Below are positions 19,335 through 27,616 of a stretch of 64,000 bases of DNA, piece after piece. Positions within the stretch are counted from its first letter, which is position 1. Each line of letters starts with the position of its first letter. A program made the position numbers and the translations under genes. Under the pieces are notes generated by a model. It was not told where the DNA came from. It worked only from the letters and a program-made list of their open reading frames with translations, and made no database searches. Location: contig JBIILZ010000001.1 of assembly GCA_044338255.1 (NCBI GenBank), forward strand, positions 25,452-89,451, given 5' to 3'. Source of the DNA: CAIUVD01 sp044338255 (lineage in GTDB: Bacteria > Planctomycetota > UBA11346).

Positions 19335-20129
19335 TCATCCAACCCGGGGCAATGCCAGGTCGTCATCAAGAGCGTCACCGGGCTTGAGGGTATCGAGCAG
19401 ACGCTTGGGAAGGACGCCGGGGTTGCCGTTGTAGGTTGCATCGCTGGGCATATAGGCGCAGGTCATCGCTCGCCGCCAGCGCGGAGTCATGTTGGGGCCG
19501 GCCCCATGGGCGGTGAGTCCATTGTGGAAGAGCGCGGCTCCTGCGCGCACCGGCGCCGACACGGGTTCGATCGATGCGAGCTGGGGATAGATCCGGAAGA
19601 GATCGCCAACGTTTTGCCCGATGTCGATCAGTTCATAACCGACCTGCCGGTGACTGCCGGGGAGGAAGTGCAGGCAGCCATTGGCGAGCGTCGCATCGTC
19701 CAAGGCGATCCACACCGAAATCGCATCACGGGTCGAGAACGGCCAGAATGGATCATCGAGATGCCAGGCCGTCGGATTTGCCCAGGGGGCTTTCTGTAGG
19801 GTCTGATCGTGATAGCAGCGCAGCTGCGTGCCGGCCAGGCGAGTTGCCATGTTGGCAACTCCGCCCGCACCCAGCATGTACCGACGTACAACCGGGCTCA
19901 GGCACCAGAGGTTCAACTTTTGCAGAAAGACCTTGTCGAAATAGGGCTCGCCTTGGTCCCATTCTTTGGCGCAGTCGCTGGCAATTTTCCGATCTCCCAT
20001 CTGTTTGACGGCCTCCCCGACGGCGCTGCTCAATTCGCTGACTTCAGTCGCTGAAAGGACATTTTCGACGATCAGGAAGCCCTGTTCGCGATAGTCGGAA
20101 ATCTGTTGGGTGGTGAGGTCGGTGTTCAT
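19335..20129 (-). CDS. Phytanoyl-CoA dioxygenase (PhyH) family protein
   Basis: The 264-residue product has the Fe(II)/2-oxoglutarate ligand set of the PhyH family: the HxD pair in TAWHLDDPFWPF and the distal His in FHNGLTAHGAGPN, with a probable 2-oxoglutarate Arg further on (TPRWRRAM). The N-terminal helix YREQGFLIVENVLS is the usual family opening. Substrate unknown; such enzymes hydroxylate diverse small molecules. It faces an AraC-type gene across 155 bases holding a perfect inverted repeat, so that regulator probably controls it. Confidence 0.88.
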   Translation of the reverse strand: MNTDLTTQQISDYREQGFLIVENVLSATEVSELSSAVGEAVKQMGDRKIASDCAKEWDQGEPYFDKVFLQKLNLWCLSPVVRRYMLGAGGVANMATRLAGTQLRCYHDQTLQKAPWANPTAWHLDDPFWPFSTRDAISVWIALDDATLANGCLHFLPGSHRQVGYELIDIGQNVGDLFRIYPQLASIEPVSAPVRAGAALFHNGLTAHGAGPNMTPRWRRAMTCAYMPSDATYNGNPGVLPKRLLDTLKPGDALDDDLALPRVG

Positions 20130-20236
20130 GGGCTTCCGGAGTCAAGCAGGTTGGGGTCGAGCAGAGATCCGGCAGGCTCTGACAATGCCGCCGTCCGTGC
20201 GCTGTCCTTGCGAAGGTCGTCTCGCTGACAATAACC

Positions 20237-20257
20237 GCCGGATCTCCCCGATCCGGC
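20237..20257. promoter_or_regulatory. Perfect inverted repeat between phyH and the AraC-type gene
   Basis: GCCGGATC (20237-20244) and GATCCGGC (20250-20257) are separated by TCCCC, 28 bases upstream of the AraC-type start. In a divergent regulator/enzyme pair this could be an operator or a leader hairpin. Confidence 0.4.
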
Positions 20258-20284
20258 CTCCGTCATGCACCAAGCGGCCACTCT

Positions 20285-21160
20285 ATGACCCCGACCTCCG
20301 ACCCCGTATTTTGGCGCTATCTGCCAGCTGACCCGACGTCATTGGCGTGGGGATTGGCGGTCGTTGGCGCCGGTTGGTCCCATGTCCAGCCGGGCATGCC
20401 CTATCCACCGGTCAAGCATGCCGACGGCCATGATTTCTCCTGGTCCAGAGGCCGCATTCTTAACGAATTCCAACTTTTTTATCTCGGTCGGGGTCGGGGT
20501 CGGTTCGAAAGCCGTTCGGCCGGAAGCCAGAGCGTGGAGGCGGGCGATCTGGTGGCTCTGATGCCAGGCGAATGGCATCGCTATGCCCCGGATCCGACTA
20601 CCGGTTGGGATGATATCTGGGTTGCCTTCACCGGCCCCCAGGCCCAGGGTTGGCTGGCGAACGGCATTCTCGATCCGGCCCGTCCGATCCTGCGGCTTCC
20701 TGCCCAGGCGGGCTTGATTGCCCATCTGTGCGGGATCGCCTCACTCATTGCCACCTTGCCGCCTGGCTTCGCGGCCGTGGCGGCGGCGAGGGTGGCCCTG
20801 CTGCTGGCCGAAGCGCGAGCGCTCCAGGCCGCCCAACGCGAGGATGCTCAGACGATCCTGATCAGTCAGGTCTGCCAACGCCTTTCGGCAGACATGCGCA
20901 GCCCGCCATCCTTCACGGGGTTGGCGTTGGAGTTCGGTGTCTCCGAGCGAACCATGCGCCGGGCGTTCCAGGCCGTCACCGGTTTGTCGCCCATGCAGTG
21001 GCGGCTGCGTTTGCGCTGCGAAGAAGCCGAACGACTCCTCGCCCTGGGCTTGCCCGTGGCGGTTGTTGCTCACCGTTGTGGATTCGCCAGCGTCTCTTTT
21101 TTCAGTCGTCGATTCCGTGCACATAGCGGGTGGCCACCCGGGCAATGGCGTCGTACGTGA
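20285..21160 (+). CDS. AraC-family transcriptional regulator (cupin sensor)
   Basis: A 291-residue protein with an N-terminal cupin-like sensor (ILNEFQLFYLGRGRGRFES, then GDLVALMPGEWHRYAPD) and a C-terminal pair of helix-turn-helix motifs (FTGLALEFGVSERTMRRAFQ; VAVVAHRCGFASVSFFSRRF). The organisation is typical of sugar or carboxylate-responsive AraC regulators. It is divergent from the PhyH-family gene and most likely regulates it. Confidence 0.88.
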   Translation: MTPTSDPVFWRYLPADPTSLAWGLAVVGAGWSHVQPGMPYPPVKHADGHDFSWSRGRILNEFQLFYLGRGRGRFESRSAGSQSVEAGDLVALMPGEWHRYAPDPTTGWDDIWVAFTGPQAQGWLANGILDPARPILRLPAQAGLIAHLCGIASLIATLPPGFAAVAAARVALLLAEARALQAAQREDAQTILISQVCQRLSADMRSPPSFTGLALEFGVSERTMRRAFQAVTGLSPMQWRLRLRCEEAERLLALGLPVAVVAHRCGFASVSFFSRRFRAHSGWPPGQWRRT

Positions 21161-21196
21161 CCGCGATCGATCCCAGGCCTCGACGGTCGTGCCCCT

Positions 21197-21420
21197 TTAC
21201 CAGCTGGCGACGTTCGTCATCAGCGGACAGGTCTCGCCGGCGATGACGACTTCACGGCTGGAAGCGGATCGATACGCCGTACTGACATTGCAGAGGAGGG
21301 TCTGCGCGCGGTCGATGGCGGCGGTATGGCCATCGACGAAGGTCACGCCGCCGCAGGTGTTGCGCTGAGGGCAGGCTGGGAAATAGGCGGATCTCTCGGG
21401 GTAGAGCAGTTCTATTTCCG
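21197..21420 (-). pseudogene. C-terminal remnant of a pilin-like (H-X9-DG type) protein
   Basis: The minus strand reads PEIELLYPERSAYFPACP, then RNTCGGVTFVDGHTAAID and about 40 further residues to a TGA-free stop at 21197. GGVTFVDGH is the C-terminal signature of prepilin-like proteins with an H-X9-DG motif that are very common in the PVC group. The N-terminal methylation motif and body are missing because the frame runs into the end of the ABC transporter gene, so this is a gene fragment. Assignment rests on one short motif. Confidence 0.4.
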
Positions 21421-21437
21421 GTGGCTGAAAAAATGCG

Positions 21438-23576
21438 CTACCGCGGCGATCCTTCGGCTGATGTTGGCGCCGCTGTGGGTGCGGCGGAGATCTTCCAGCC
21501 GAGTGCGGCGAGCACGATGGCGCCCACGCCGAGGGCCACCACCAGGCCTGCGGGCGGTTCCGACTTCGTGCCGTAGAGTTCGAGCAGTACGAGGGTGCCG
21601 TTGTGGCCGGCGTGGATGAGCATCGCCGGGACCAGCGAGCGCGTGCGCCAGACCACCAGCGCCAAGAAGATGCCCAGGCAGAATTGCGGTGCGAATCGCC
21701 ACGGACTGAGATGCAGGATTGCAAACAGAAAAGCGCTGACCAAGGCGGCCCCGAAGGGTCCGATGCCGTTACGCAGGCCAGCCAGGACGGTGCCCCGGCA
21801 GAGCAGTTCCTCGCACACGCCCGGCAGCACCGCTACGCAGGCTAGCAGCAACACCACGCCGCCTTGGGCGCGAATGTCGCGAATGACATTGATGACCTGT
21901 TCGCTGCCTTGCTCGAGCAGTTCCCTGCCGAGCACCGCCTGCTGCAGAGCGCCGACCAGACCGCTGAGCGCGATCGCCGCCGGCAGCCAGAGCATGCCTG
22001 CGGCAAGGCCACGCCATCCGGGATTGGTGAGGTTGATCGCCGCCGGGCGATAGGCGCCCAACCACAGATGGATCAAGGGCGGCAGGCCGACGAACAGCAG
22101 TAAGGGCCCTGCCACCATGGTCACCGCACTGCTGCCGGCGAAAAAGCCCGCAGCCATGGTCATGCCGGCCACCGCCAGGGCATAGACGGCCAGGGCTTCG
22201 AGCCCGGCCGGCGAGGTCGGCGCCGCACCCCAGCGGCGGAAACGCCCCCAGCCGGCGCGGACCAGGCCGGGATAGCGGAAGCGTTCGCTCTCCAGCAGTC
22301 GCGACGACCAGGCGACCACGACCATCGCCAGGATCAGGCTGGCACTGGTTGCCAAGCCGAGGTGCAGCCACGGCAGACGTGGTGATTGGAGCGCCTCTTT
22401 GAGCGCCAGGACGACGCCGGTGATCGGGACCAGGTCGAGTCCGATGTTGGGTCGGGCGCCGGGGATGGCCGCCACCGCTGCCGCCACCAGGACCACCAGC
22501 AGTAAGGGTGTCAGGTAATTCTGGGCTTCCTTGGCGCTGTGGGCCAGGCCGGTGATGGCCAAGGCCACCGCCGCCAAGGTCACCACCAGCGGCAGGAGCA
22601 CGGCGAAGCACAACAGCAGGGTTCCGCCACCGACCGCGAACATATTGCTGATATCACTGCCTCCCGCCGCGCCCGCAGGGATCTGCGCGCTCACCAGCGC
22701 GACGCTGCCGGCCAACGAGAGGAGATTGAGGATCACCGCCACCGCCGCCGCCGCACAGGCCACCAGTAATTTGCCGAGGAAGATATCGCGGCGGCGGACC
22801 GGCAGCGAGAGCAGGGTCTCGAGCGTGCCGCGTTCACGCTCCCCGGCGAGCAGGTCGAGCGCCGGGTAGAACGCGCCGCTGGCGGCGAGCAGCACTAACA
22901 GCAGGGGGATGATGCCGGCGACCCGCGTGCGCACCGATTCCGCTGGTGGCGCCAGGCCGACGATGGCGGTTTCGAGAGGCGTGGTGGTGTCCGCCGGCAG
23001 GCCGACGGCGCGCAGGCGTTCGACAATCAGTTCCTTGCGCCAGGCATCGAAGGCGGATGCGAAGCGCTGCTGTACCTCATCGACCCGGCTGCTGGCGTCA
23101 TCCTGCAGCACCGCCAGGCGATAGCGCGCGGCGGGCAATTCCTCGACCACCACCGCCGCCACCAGGTTGTTGCGCCGCAACAGCGCGAGGGCTTCTGGGG
23201 AGCGCTCGCCAGGCGTGGCTACCAGGCGCTGCAGATGCTGCGCATCGGCAGGAGGAAGGTCCTCGATCACCACCAACGCAGCGGCCTTGGGTCCGGCCAT
23301 GGCCGCGCTCATTGGACGATGGGAATGCCCTGCGTTCGGACCTGAGGAGGCAGCAGGCGTCTCGCGCAGCAGGCGCATGAGCGCCCCCGGGGCGCCGACC
23401 ACTGCTACTCGCGGCGGTTCACCGGGCGTCACCTGGGTGAGCTGCAGGACCTGGACCATGAACAGCATGATCACCGGATACAGCAGCAGCGGCAGGACCA
23501 GGTTCACGAACAGCGTTCGGCGGTCGCGCAGGACCTCCAGGCCGTCTTTAGCGAAGATGCGCAGGACACCGTTCAT
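21438..23576 (-). CDS. ABC-2 (NatB-type) permease fused to a CPBP intramembrane protease domain
   Basis: The 712-residue membrane protein begins with a NatB-like permease half (VLRIFAKDGLEVLRDRRTLF, large extracytoplasmic loop, GERERGTLETLLSLPVRR near residue 245) and ends with a CAAX/Bacteriocin-processing (CPBP) protease half that keeps the catalytic CEELLCRG, FAILHL and HAGHNG motifs. The fused form is known in Planctomycetes, where the protease part may process exported peptides or lipid-linked proteins. It overlaps the upstream NatA-type ATPase gene by four bases, so both form one exporter. Confidence 0.88.
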   Translation of the reverse strand: MNGVLRIFAKDGLEVLRDRRTLFVNLVLPLLLYPVIMLFMVQVLQLTQVTPGEPPRVAVVGAPGALMRLLRETPAASSGPNAGHSHRPMSAAMAGPKAAALVVIEDLPPADAQHLQRLVATPGERSPEALALLRRNNLVAAVVVEELPAARYRLAVLQDDASSRVDEVQQRFASAFDAWRKELIVERLRAVGLPADTTTPLETAIVGLAPPAESVRTRVAGIIPLLLVLLAASGAFYPALDLLAGERERGTLETLLSLPVRRRDIFLGKLLVACAAAAVAVILNLLSLAGSVALVSAQIPAGAAGGSDISNMFAVGGGTLLLCFAVLLPLVVTLAAVALAITGLAHSAKEAQNYLTPLLLVVLVAAAVAAIPGARPNIGLDLVPITGVVLALKEALQSPRLPWLHLGLATSASLILAMVVVAWSSRLLESERFRYPGLVRAGWGRFRRWGAAPTSPAGLEALAVYALAVAGMTMAAGFFAGSSAVTMVAGPLLLFVGLPPLIHLWLGAYRPAAINLTNPGWRGLAAGMLWLPAAIALSGLVGALQQAVLGRELLEQGSEQVINVIRDIRAQGGVVLLLACVAVLPGVCEELLCRGTVLAGLRNGIGPFGAALVSAFLFAILHLSPWRFAPQFCLGIFLALVVWRTRSLVPAMLIHAGHNGTLVLLELYGTKSEPPAGLVVALGVGAIVLAALGWKISAAPTAAPTSAEGSPR

Positions 23577-24409
23577 GATTGCAGCTGCGCGTAGACGGCG
23601 GCGGTGAAGGCTTCGCCCTGGCCAAGTTCGGCGGGCGCCCCTTGCCAGGCGATGCGTCCATCGCGGATCAGCAGTAAGCGATCGGCGACCAGTTCAACTT
23701 CGCGCAGCACGTGCGTCGAGAGCAGGATCAGGCGCCCAGGACGGCGTGCGGCGCGTACCGCCTCGATGACCTGCTGCGCGGCGAGCACATCGAGGCCGGT
23801 GGTCGGCTCGTCGAGCACCAGCAGTGGCGGATCCGCCAACAGCGTGCGCGCGAGGTTGATGCGCTGCAATTGCCCGGTGGAGAGCGTGTCGATGCGCTGA
23901 TCGAGAAAGGCGCCGAGGGTGAAGGCGGCGGTCTGCGTGGCGATGCACTGCTCGAGGACGGCGCCGTTCAGGCCGTAGAGCTGGCCGACATAGACCAGCA
24001 GCTCGCGGCCGGTGAGGCGTGGGTACAGGCGCGTGGTGGTCGAAAGGTAGCCCATGCGTCCGCGCACCGCCTCGGCATGAAGTTGGGTATCGAGGCCGTC
24101 GACCAGTACGCGTCCGCGATCGGGCAGCAGGAGCGTGGCGATCAGGCGCAGGAGGGTGCTCTTGCCGGCACCGTTGGCGCCGACCACCGCCACCACGCCC
24201 TCGGCGCAGTGGAGATCGATACCATCGACGGCGCGGACTTCACCGCGCCCCGGATCATAAAAACTTTTGCTGACGTTTTCGATGACCAGCATCGGCGTCG
24301 ACTGTGTGCTTGCCGACGGCGTGCCTGCCGACGGCGTGCCTGCCGACGGCGTGCCTGCCGATTGCGTACCTGCCGACAGTGAGCTCACAGGCATTCCAGG
24401 AAGCGGCAT
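23573..24409 (-). CDS. NatA-type ABC transporter ATPase
   Basis: An ABC ATPase with Walker A GANGAGKST, signature LSTGQLQR, Walker B LLVLDEPTTGLD and the switch His in LLSTHVLREVE; it powers the adjacent NatB-CPBP permease. The frame starts at 24409 and overlaps pyrC by 25 bases, but the first 38 residues are a repeated SAGTP sequence from a 15-bp minisatellite. An internal ATG at 24292 (MLVIENVSKSF) begins exactly at the family start and may be the real initiator, though it lacks a ribosome site. Confidence 0.9.
   Translation of the reverse strand: MPLPGMPVSSLSAGTQSAGTPSAGTPSAGTPSASTQSTPMLVIENVSKSFYDPGRGEVRAVDGIDLHCAEGVVAVVGANGAGKSTLLRLIATLLLPDRGRVLVDGLDTQLHAEAVRGRMGYLSTTTRLYPRLTGRELLVYVGQLYGLNGAVLEQCIATQTAAFTLGAFLDQRIDTLSTGQLQRINLARTLLADPPLLVLDEPTTGLDVLAAQQVIEAVRAARRPGRLILLSTHVLREVELVADRLLLIRDGRIAWQGAPAELGQGEAFTAAVYAQLQS
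24311..24370. repeat. 15-bp tandem repeat at the 5' end of the natA-like gene
   Basis: Three exact copies and one variant of TGCCGACGGCGTGCC, with a weaker fifth copy ending at the pyrC stop. If translated it gives SAGTP repeats at the ATPase N-terminus; otherwise it is a spacer between pyrC and an internal start. Confidence 0.9.
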
Positions 24410-25713
24410 GGCTCGCCCAGGGCGGTGCCCAGCAGTTGATCATCACGCATGACGATGGCCCCGCGCACGATGGTGGCGATCGGCCAGCCGGTGACGGGCA
24501 TGTCAGCGAACGGCGTCCAGCCGACGCGGCAGGCCTGCTGGGCGTTGGTAATGGTGCGCTTGGCCTGGAGATCGACGATCGTGAAATCGGCGTCGTAACC
24601 GAGGGCAAGGCGGCCCTTGTTGGCGAGCCCGAAGACCCGCTGCGGCCCGGCGCTGGTGAGATCGACGAAGCGCTCCAGCGAGAGCCGGCCGGCGGCGACG
24701 TGATCGAGCATCACCGGTACCAGGGTCTGCACCCCGGGCATGCCGGACGGGGTGTTGGGATAGGGTTGGTCCTTCTCGGCGCGGGTGTGCGGCGCGTGGT
24801 CGGTGGCGAGAATGTCGACGGTACCATTGGCGACCGCCGCCCACAGCGCCGCGCGATGGCGCGCATCGCGCACCGGCGGATTCTGCTGGGCGTAGGTGCC
24901 CAGGCGATCATAGCAGTCGGGCGCGGCGAGGGTCAGGTGATTGACCAGCACCTCGACCGTGGCCACGGTCTTGTGGTGCGCTAAGTAGGCCATCTCGTCG
25001 GCGGTGGTGACATGCAGCACATGGACCCGCTTGCGGTGCTTCTCGGCGAGTTCGACGAGGCGCGTGGTGGCGCGCAGGGCGGTGAGCTCATCGCGCCACA
25101 CCGGATGCAGGTGCGGCGTCGGGTTGGGCACGTCGAGGAGGCTGCGGCGCTCGATCAGGCGCGGCTCGTCCTCGCAGTGCACCGCCATGCGCCGGCGGAT
25201 GTTCGAGACTACGCGCTCGAGGGTCGCGTCGTCGGCGACCAGCAGGCTGCCAGTCGATGAACCCATGAACACCTTGACTCCCGGGCAGCCTGGCAGGCGC
25301 TCCCATTCGCCAAGCTGTTCGGCGTTCTCTGCGCAGCCGCCAAAGTAGAAGGCATGATCCGTCCACATGCGTTTGTGCGCCCGGCGCAGCTTGTCGGCAT
25401 GGTCGGCGGGCGTCGTGGTGCTGGGTTTGGTATTCGGCATTTCGAATAAGGCCACTACGCCACCCAGGGCCGCCGCCGCGCTGCCGGTGGCGAAGTCCTC
25501 TTTGTGTTCGAGGCCCGGTTCGCGGAAATGCACCTGGGTGTCGATGACCCCCGGCAGCACATGCAGGCCACGCGCCTCGAACACCGCCGCATGCGCGGCG
25601 TTGGCGAGATCGCCGATGGCCTCGATCCGTCCGTCGCGTACGCCGATGTCGCAGACGGTGCGCCCGGCATGATTGACGACGGTGCCGTGGCGGATGAGCA
25701 GATCGAAGGTCAT
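24385..25713 (-). CDS. pyrC: Dihydroorotase (class I, amidohydrolase family)
   Basis: The 442-residue enzyme closes carbamoyl aspartate to dihydroorotate in pyrimidine synthesis. It has the metal-binding HFREPG motif in VIDTQVHFREPGLEHKED, the GGVVALFEMPNTKPSTTT segment, later His ligands in MAVHCED and HVLHVTTADE, and the catalytic ATDHAPH near the C-terminal third. The class I layout matches PyrC rather than allantoinase, though those two families are close. Met at 25713 (MTFDLLIRHG) fits the family; the frame runs 36 bases further. Its end overlaps the natA-like gene. Confidence 0.88.
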   Translation of the reverse strand: MTFDLLIRHGTVVNHAGRTVCDIGVRDGRIEAIGDLANAAHAAVFEARGLHVLPGVIDTQVHFREPGLEHKEDFATGSAAAALGGVVALFEMPNTKPSTTTPADHADKLRRAHKRMWTDHAFYFGGCAENAEQLGEWERLPGCPGVKVFMGSSTGSLLVADDATLERVVSNIRRRMAVHCEDEPRLIERRSLLDVPNPTPHLHPVWRDELTALRATTRLVELAEKHRKRVHVLHVTTADEMAYLAHHKTVATVEVLVNHLTLAAPDCYDRLGTYAQQNPPVRDARHRAALWAAVANGTVDILATDHAPHTRAEKDQPYPNTPSGMPGVQTLVPVMLDHVAAGRLSLERFVDLTSAGPQRVFGLANKGRLALGYDADFTIVDLQAKRTITNAQQACRVGWTPFADMPVTGWPIATIVRGAIVMRDDQLLGTALGEPCRFLECL

Positions 25714-25749
25714 GGGCCGGACGGTAGCGACCCGTTGACGGAAGGGCAA

Positions 25750-25769
25750 TTAACTATCACGGCAGTTAA
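25750..25769. promoter_or_regulatory. Inverted repeat between pyrC and the HisE-like gene
   Basis: TTAACT and AGTTAA flank an eight-base centre in the AT-richest part of the 114-base divergent gap. It is a possible operator; no regulator is indicated. Confidence 0.3.
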
Positions 25770-25827
25770 ACTCACGGCTCAGCTCGGCGCTTCCCTTCAA
25801 TGACCGTCAGCCATCCTGCCGCGCGCT

Positions 25828-26376
25828 ATGGCTTCACCTCGTCGCATCTTCCGTATCTATGCCCAGGCCGCCATCGACGCCGAGCTCATCCGCGATTTCC
25901 AGCAGGCCAAGGGCGAGGCCGTGTCGGGGACCATCAACTTGCTGTGCAAGCGCGACCCCGCCAAGCTGCTCGCGCGCTGGGGCGAGGAATTGCATGAATT
26001 GTGCGGCGTGCTCGATGGTACGCATGATGATTCCTATCTCATGGAAGCCACCCAGACCTGGTATTGGGCGAGCCTGCACGCGGCAGTTCTGGGCGCGACC
26101 TGGGAGAGCCTGCGCTTCGAGGATCTGCGTCGGCAGGGCGCGACCTGCGGCATCAACTCGGTGCCCGAGCTGCGTACCGCCGTCGATCGCCTGCTCGCCA
26201 CACCCGACGCCAAACCCGAGAAGCCGTTCCTGCTGTGGTGCGTGGCCGATCATCTCTACCGTCTGCAGACTCCGGCCGATAAGCAGTGGTCGCTGGAGAA
26301 CCTCATGGAGGCGGACCTGCAGGACATGAAGAAGCGGGCGTGGATGGAGCCGTTGTTGAGGATGATCAGCGAATAA
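25828..26376 (+). CDS. Small helical protein resembling HisE/MazG-type nucleotide pyrophosphohydrolases
   Basis: The 182-residue product contains RWGEELHELCGVLDGTHDDSY then LMEATQTWYWASLHAAVLG, resembling the metal-binding EExxE...ExxD helices of phosphoribosyl-ATP pyrophosphohydrolase and MazG folds, where the second E/D pair is replaced by MEATQ. No other his gene is nearby, so a role in histidine synthesis is not supported by context. It may instead be a house-cleaning NTP hydrolase or an unrelated helical protein. An 18-base duplication (GGATGATCAGCGAATAAG) repeats its stop region directly downstream. Confidence 0.45.
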   Translation: MASPRRIFRIYAQAAIDAELIRDFQQAKGEAVSGTINLLCKRDPAKLLARWGEELHELCGVLDGTHDDSYLMEATQTWYWASLHAAVLGATWESLRFEDLRRQGATCGINSVPELRTAVDRLLATPDAKPEKPFLLWCVADHLYRLQTPADKQWSLENLMEADLQDMKKRAWMEPLLRMISE

Positions 26377-26451
26377 GCTGCGGATGATCAGCGAATAAGG
26401 TGAGAACGCGGCGGCAGCGATAAGGCAAATTTGCGGCGATCGCTCGGCGAA

Positions 26452-26880
26452 TTACGTATGCGCCCAAGGATTGACGAGTTGCGCACCGCAATCCGTAAAA
26501 TCAGCGACATTGCGCGTGGCGATGCCGAGGCCGCGTACGATTGCGGTCGCGGCGATGAGACCATCGGCCACTGCCAGCGGTCGCCCCATGCGCTGTCGGG
26601 CGGCGTGTAATTCTCCCCAGGCTCGTGCCGTCGGCTCATCGATACCCAAGCAGCGATCACCGAAAGCGGCGCGTTGTCGGGCCAACCAGGCAACCAGGGA
26701 GCGTCGGCGGGCGCCCTCATCGAGGAGGCTGATACCGGCCTGCAGCTCGCCAAAAACAATCACACTGGTCCACATGTGGTGACCAGGTAATTGCTTCAGC
26801 CAGCGTTGTGCGTGTCCATCCGGCACGGGTTTTCCGGTCTCTGAAATGAGGCAGGTATCGAATATGAATCCGTTCACCAT
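26452..26880 (-). CDS. PIN-domain toxin (VapC/FitB-type)
   Basis: A 142-residue PIN ribonuclease with the acidic active-site set: FDTCLISE (Asp8), FGELQAG, the central VADGLIAATA Asp and the late RNVADFTDCG Asp. The sequence around WGELHAARQRMGRPL resembles the FitB subgroup. VapC-type toxins cleave tRNA or rRNA when the antitoxin is lost. It overlaps the upstream antitoxin gene by seven bases in the standard antitoxin-first order. Confidence 0.9.
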   Translation of the reverse strand: MVNGFIFDTCLISETGKPVPDGHAQRWLKQLPGHHMWTSVIVFGELQAGISLLDEGARRRSLVAWLARQRAAFGDRCLGIDEPTARAWGELHAARQRMGRPLAVADGLIAATAIVRGLGIATRNVADFTDCGAQLVNPWAHT

Positions 26881-27143
26881 GGCAGCGGCACGGCCTGCAC
26901 CGGGTCGATCGGGCGTGGTTCAAGCTCGGGCGGACCGCCCAGGGACGCCAGCAGGTCATCGCGCAATAAATCCCAGGCGCTGACGGCTCCAGCGCTTGTC
27001 TGCGCGGCCATCACCGGCACCACCAGGGCGATGGGATGTCCATGCCGCGTAATGGTTTGTGGTCCGTCCTGGGTAGCGGCATTGATCACTTCGCTGAAAC
27101 GGTTCTTCGCCTCTTGCAGCTGCCAGATGGGGGGATGGCTCAT
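26874..27143 (-). CDS. Phd/YefM-type antitoxin
   Basis: An 89-residue protein with the Phd/YefM N-terminal fold WQLQEAKNRFSEVINAA and QTITRHGHPIALVVP, which binds DNA as a dimer, followed by a flexible acidic/proline tail that would occupy the PIN toxin. It should repress its own operon through the palindrome at 27153-27165, ten bases upstream of its start. Confidence 0.9.
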   Translation of the reverse strand: MSHPPIWQLQEAKNRFSEVINAATQDGPQTITRHGHPIALVVPVMAAQTSAGAVSAWDLLRDDLLASLGGPPELEPRPIDPVQAVPLPW

Positions 27144-27152
27144 GCATTCAGT

Positions 27153-27165
27153 CTAGATGATCTAG
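27153..27165. promoter_or_regulatory. Putative toxin-antitoxin operator
   Basis: CTAGAT-G-ATCTAG is a perfect palindrome about a central base, directly upstream of the antitoxin start, with a further TAGCTA just beyond it. This is the expected position for a Phd-family autoregulatory operator. Confidence 0.55.
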
Positions 27166-27341
27166 CTAGAATACAATGACGCGTGATCAGCGGCTTTGAA
27201 ATAATGACGTCTAAAGAGGTGTTTCTTGAGCTGGCGTGGATCGCGAATAGTCCCCCGAAAATTGAGTTGTTCATGGCGGATCTTCGACGGCAGCCGGCTA
27301 AGCACGTTAGCAAACACGGGCATACGACGTTTTCTGGCCCC

Positions 27342-27440
27342 TGGTCTCTGGTCTCTGGTCTCTGGTCTCTGGTCTCTGGTCTCTGGTCTCTGGTCACTGG
27401 TCGCTGGTCTCTGGTCTCTGGTCGCTGGTCTCTGGTCCCA
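27342..27440. repeat. Heptanucleotide array (CTGGTCT)n
   Basis: About 13 head-to-tail copies of CTGGTCT, with a few CTGGTCA/CTGGTCG variants towards the right. The 160 bases to its left (27183-27341) hold no convincing gene, and open frames through the array are artefacts. A matching array in the opposite orientation lies at 27970-28052. Confidence 0.95.
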
Positions 27441-27616
27441 CGTAGTAGCACAAGGAATTTCGCAGGCGGGTTAGTGGGGCGACTTGGTGCGGCTCCTTGT
27501 TCCACCTACCATATCGATCGTGCTCGGCGTCAAGGCTACCCGCGCCTTTGGCACGGCGCTGCGTGGCCTTGACTCCTGCGCGCGTTCGATCTGGCAGGTT
27601 GCACAAGGAACCTCCC

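Noticed and set aside
27183..27572. Open frame through the left heptamer array
   Set aside because: Most of its product is a repeat of the seven-base unit and the rest lacks coding signals.
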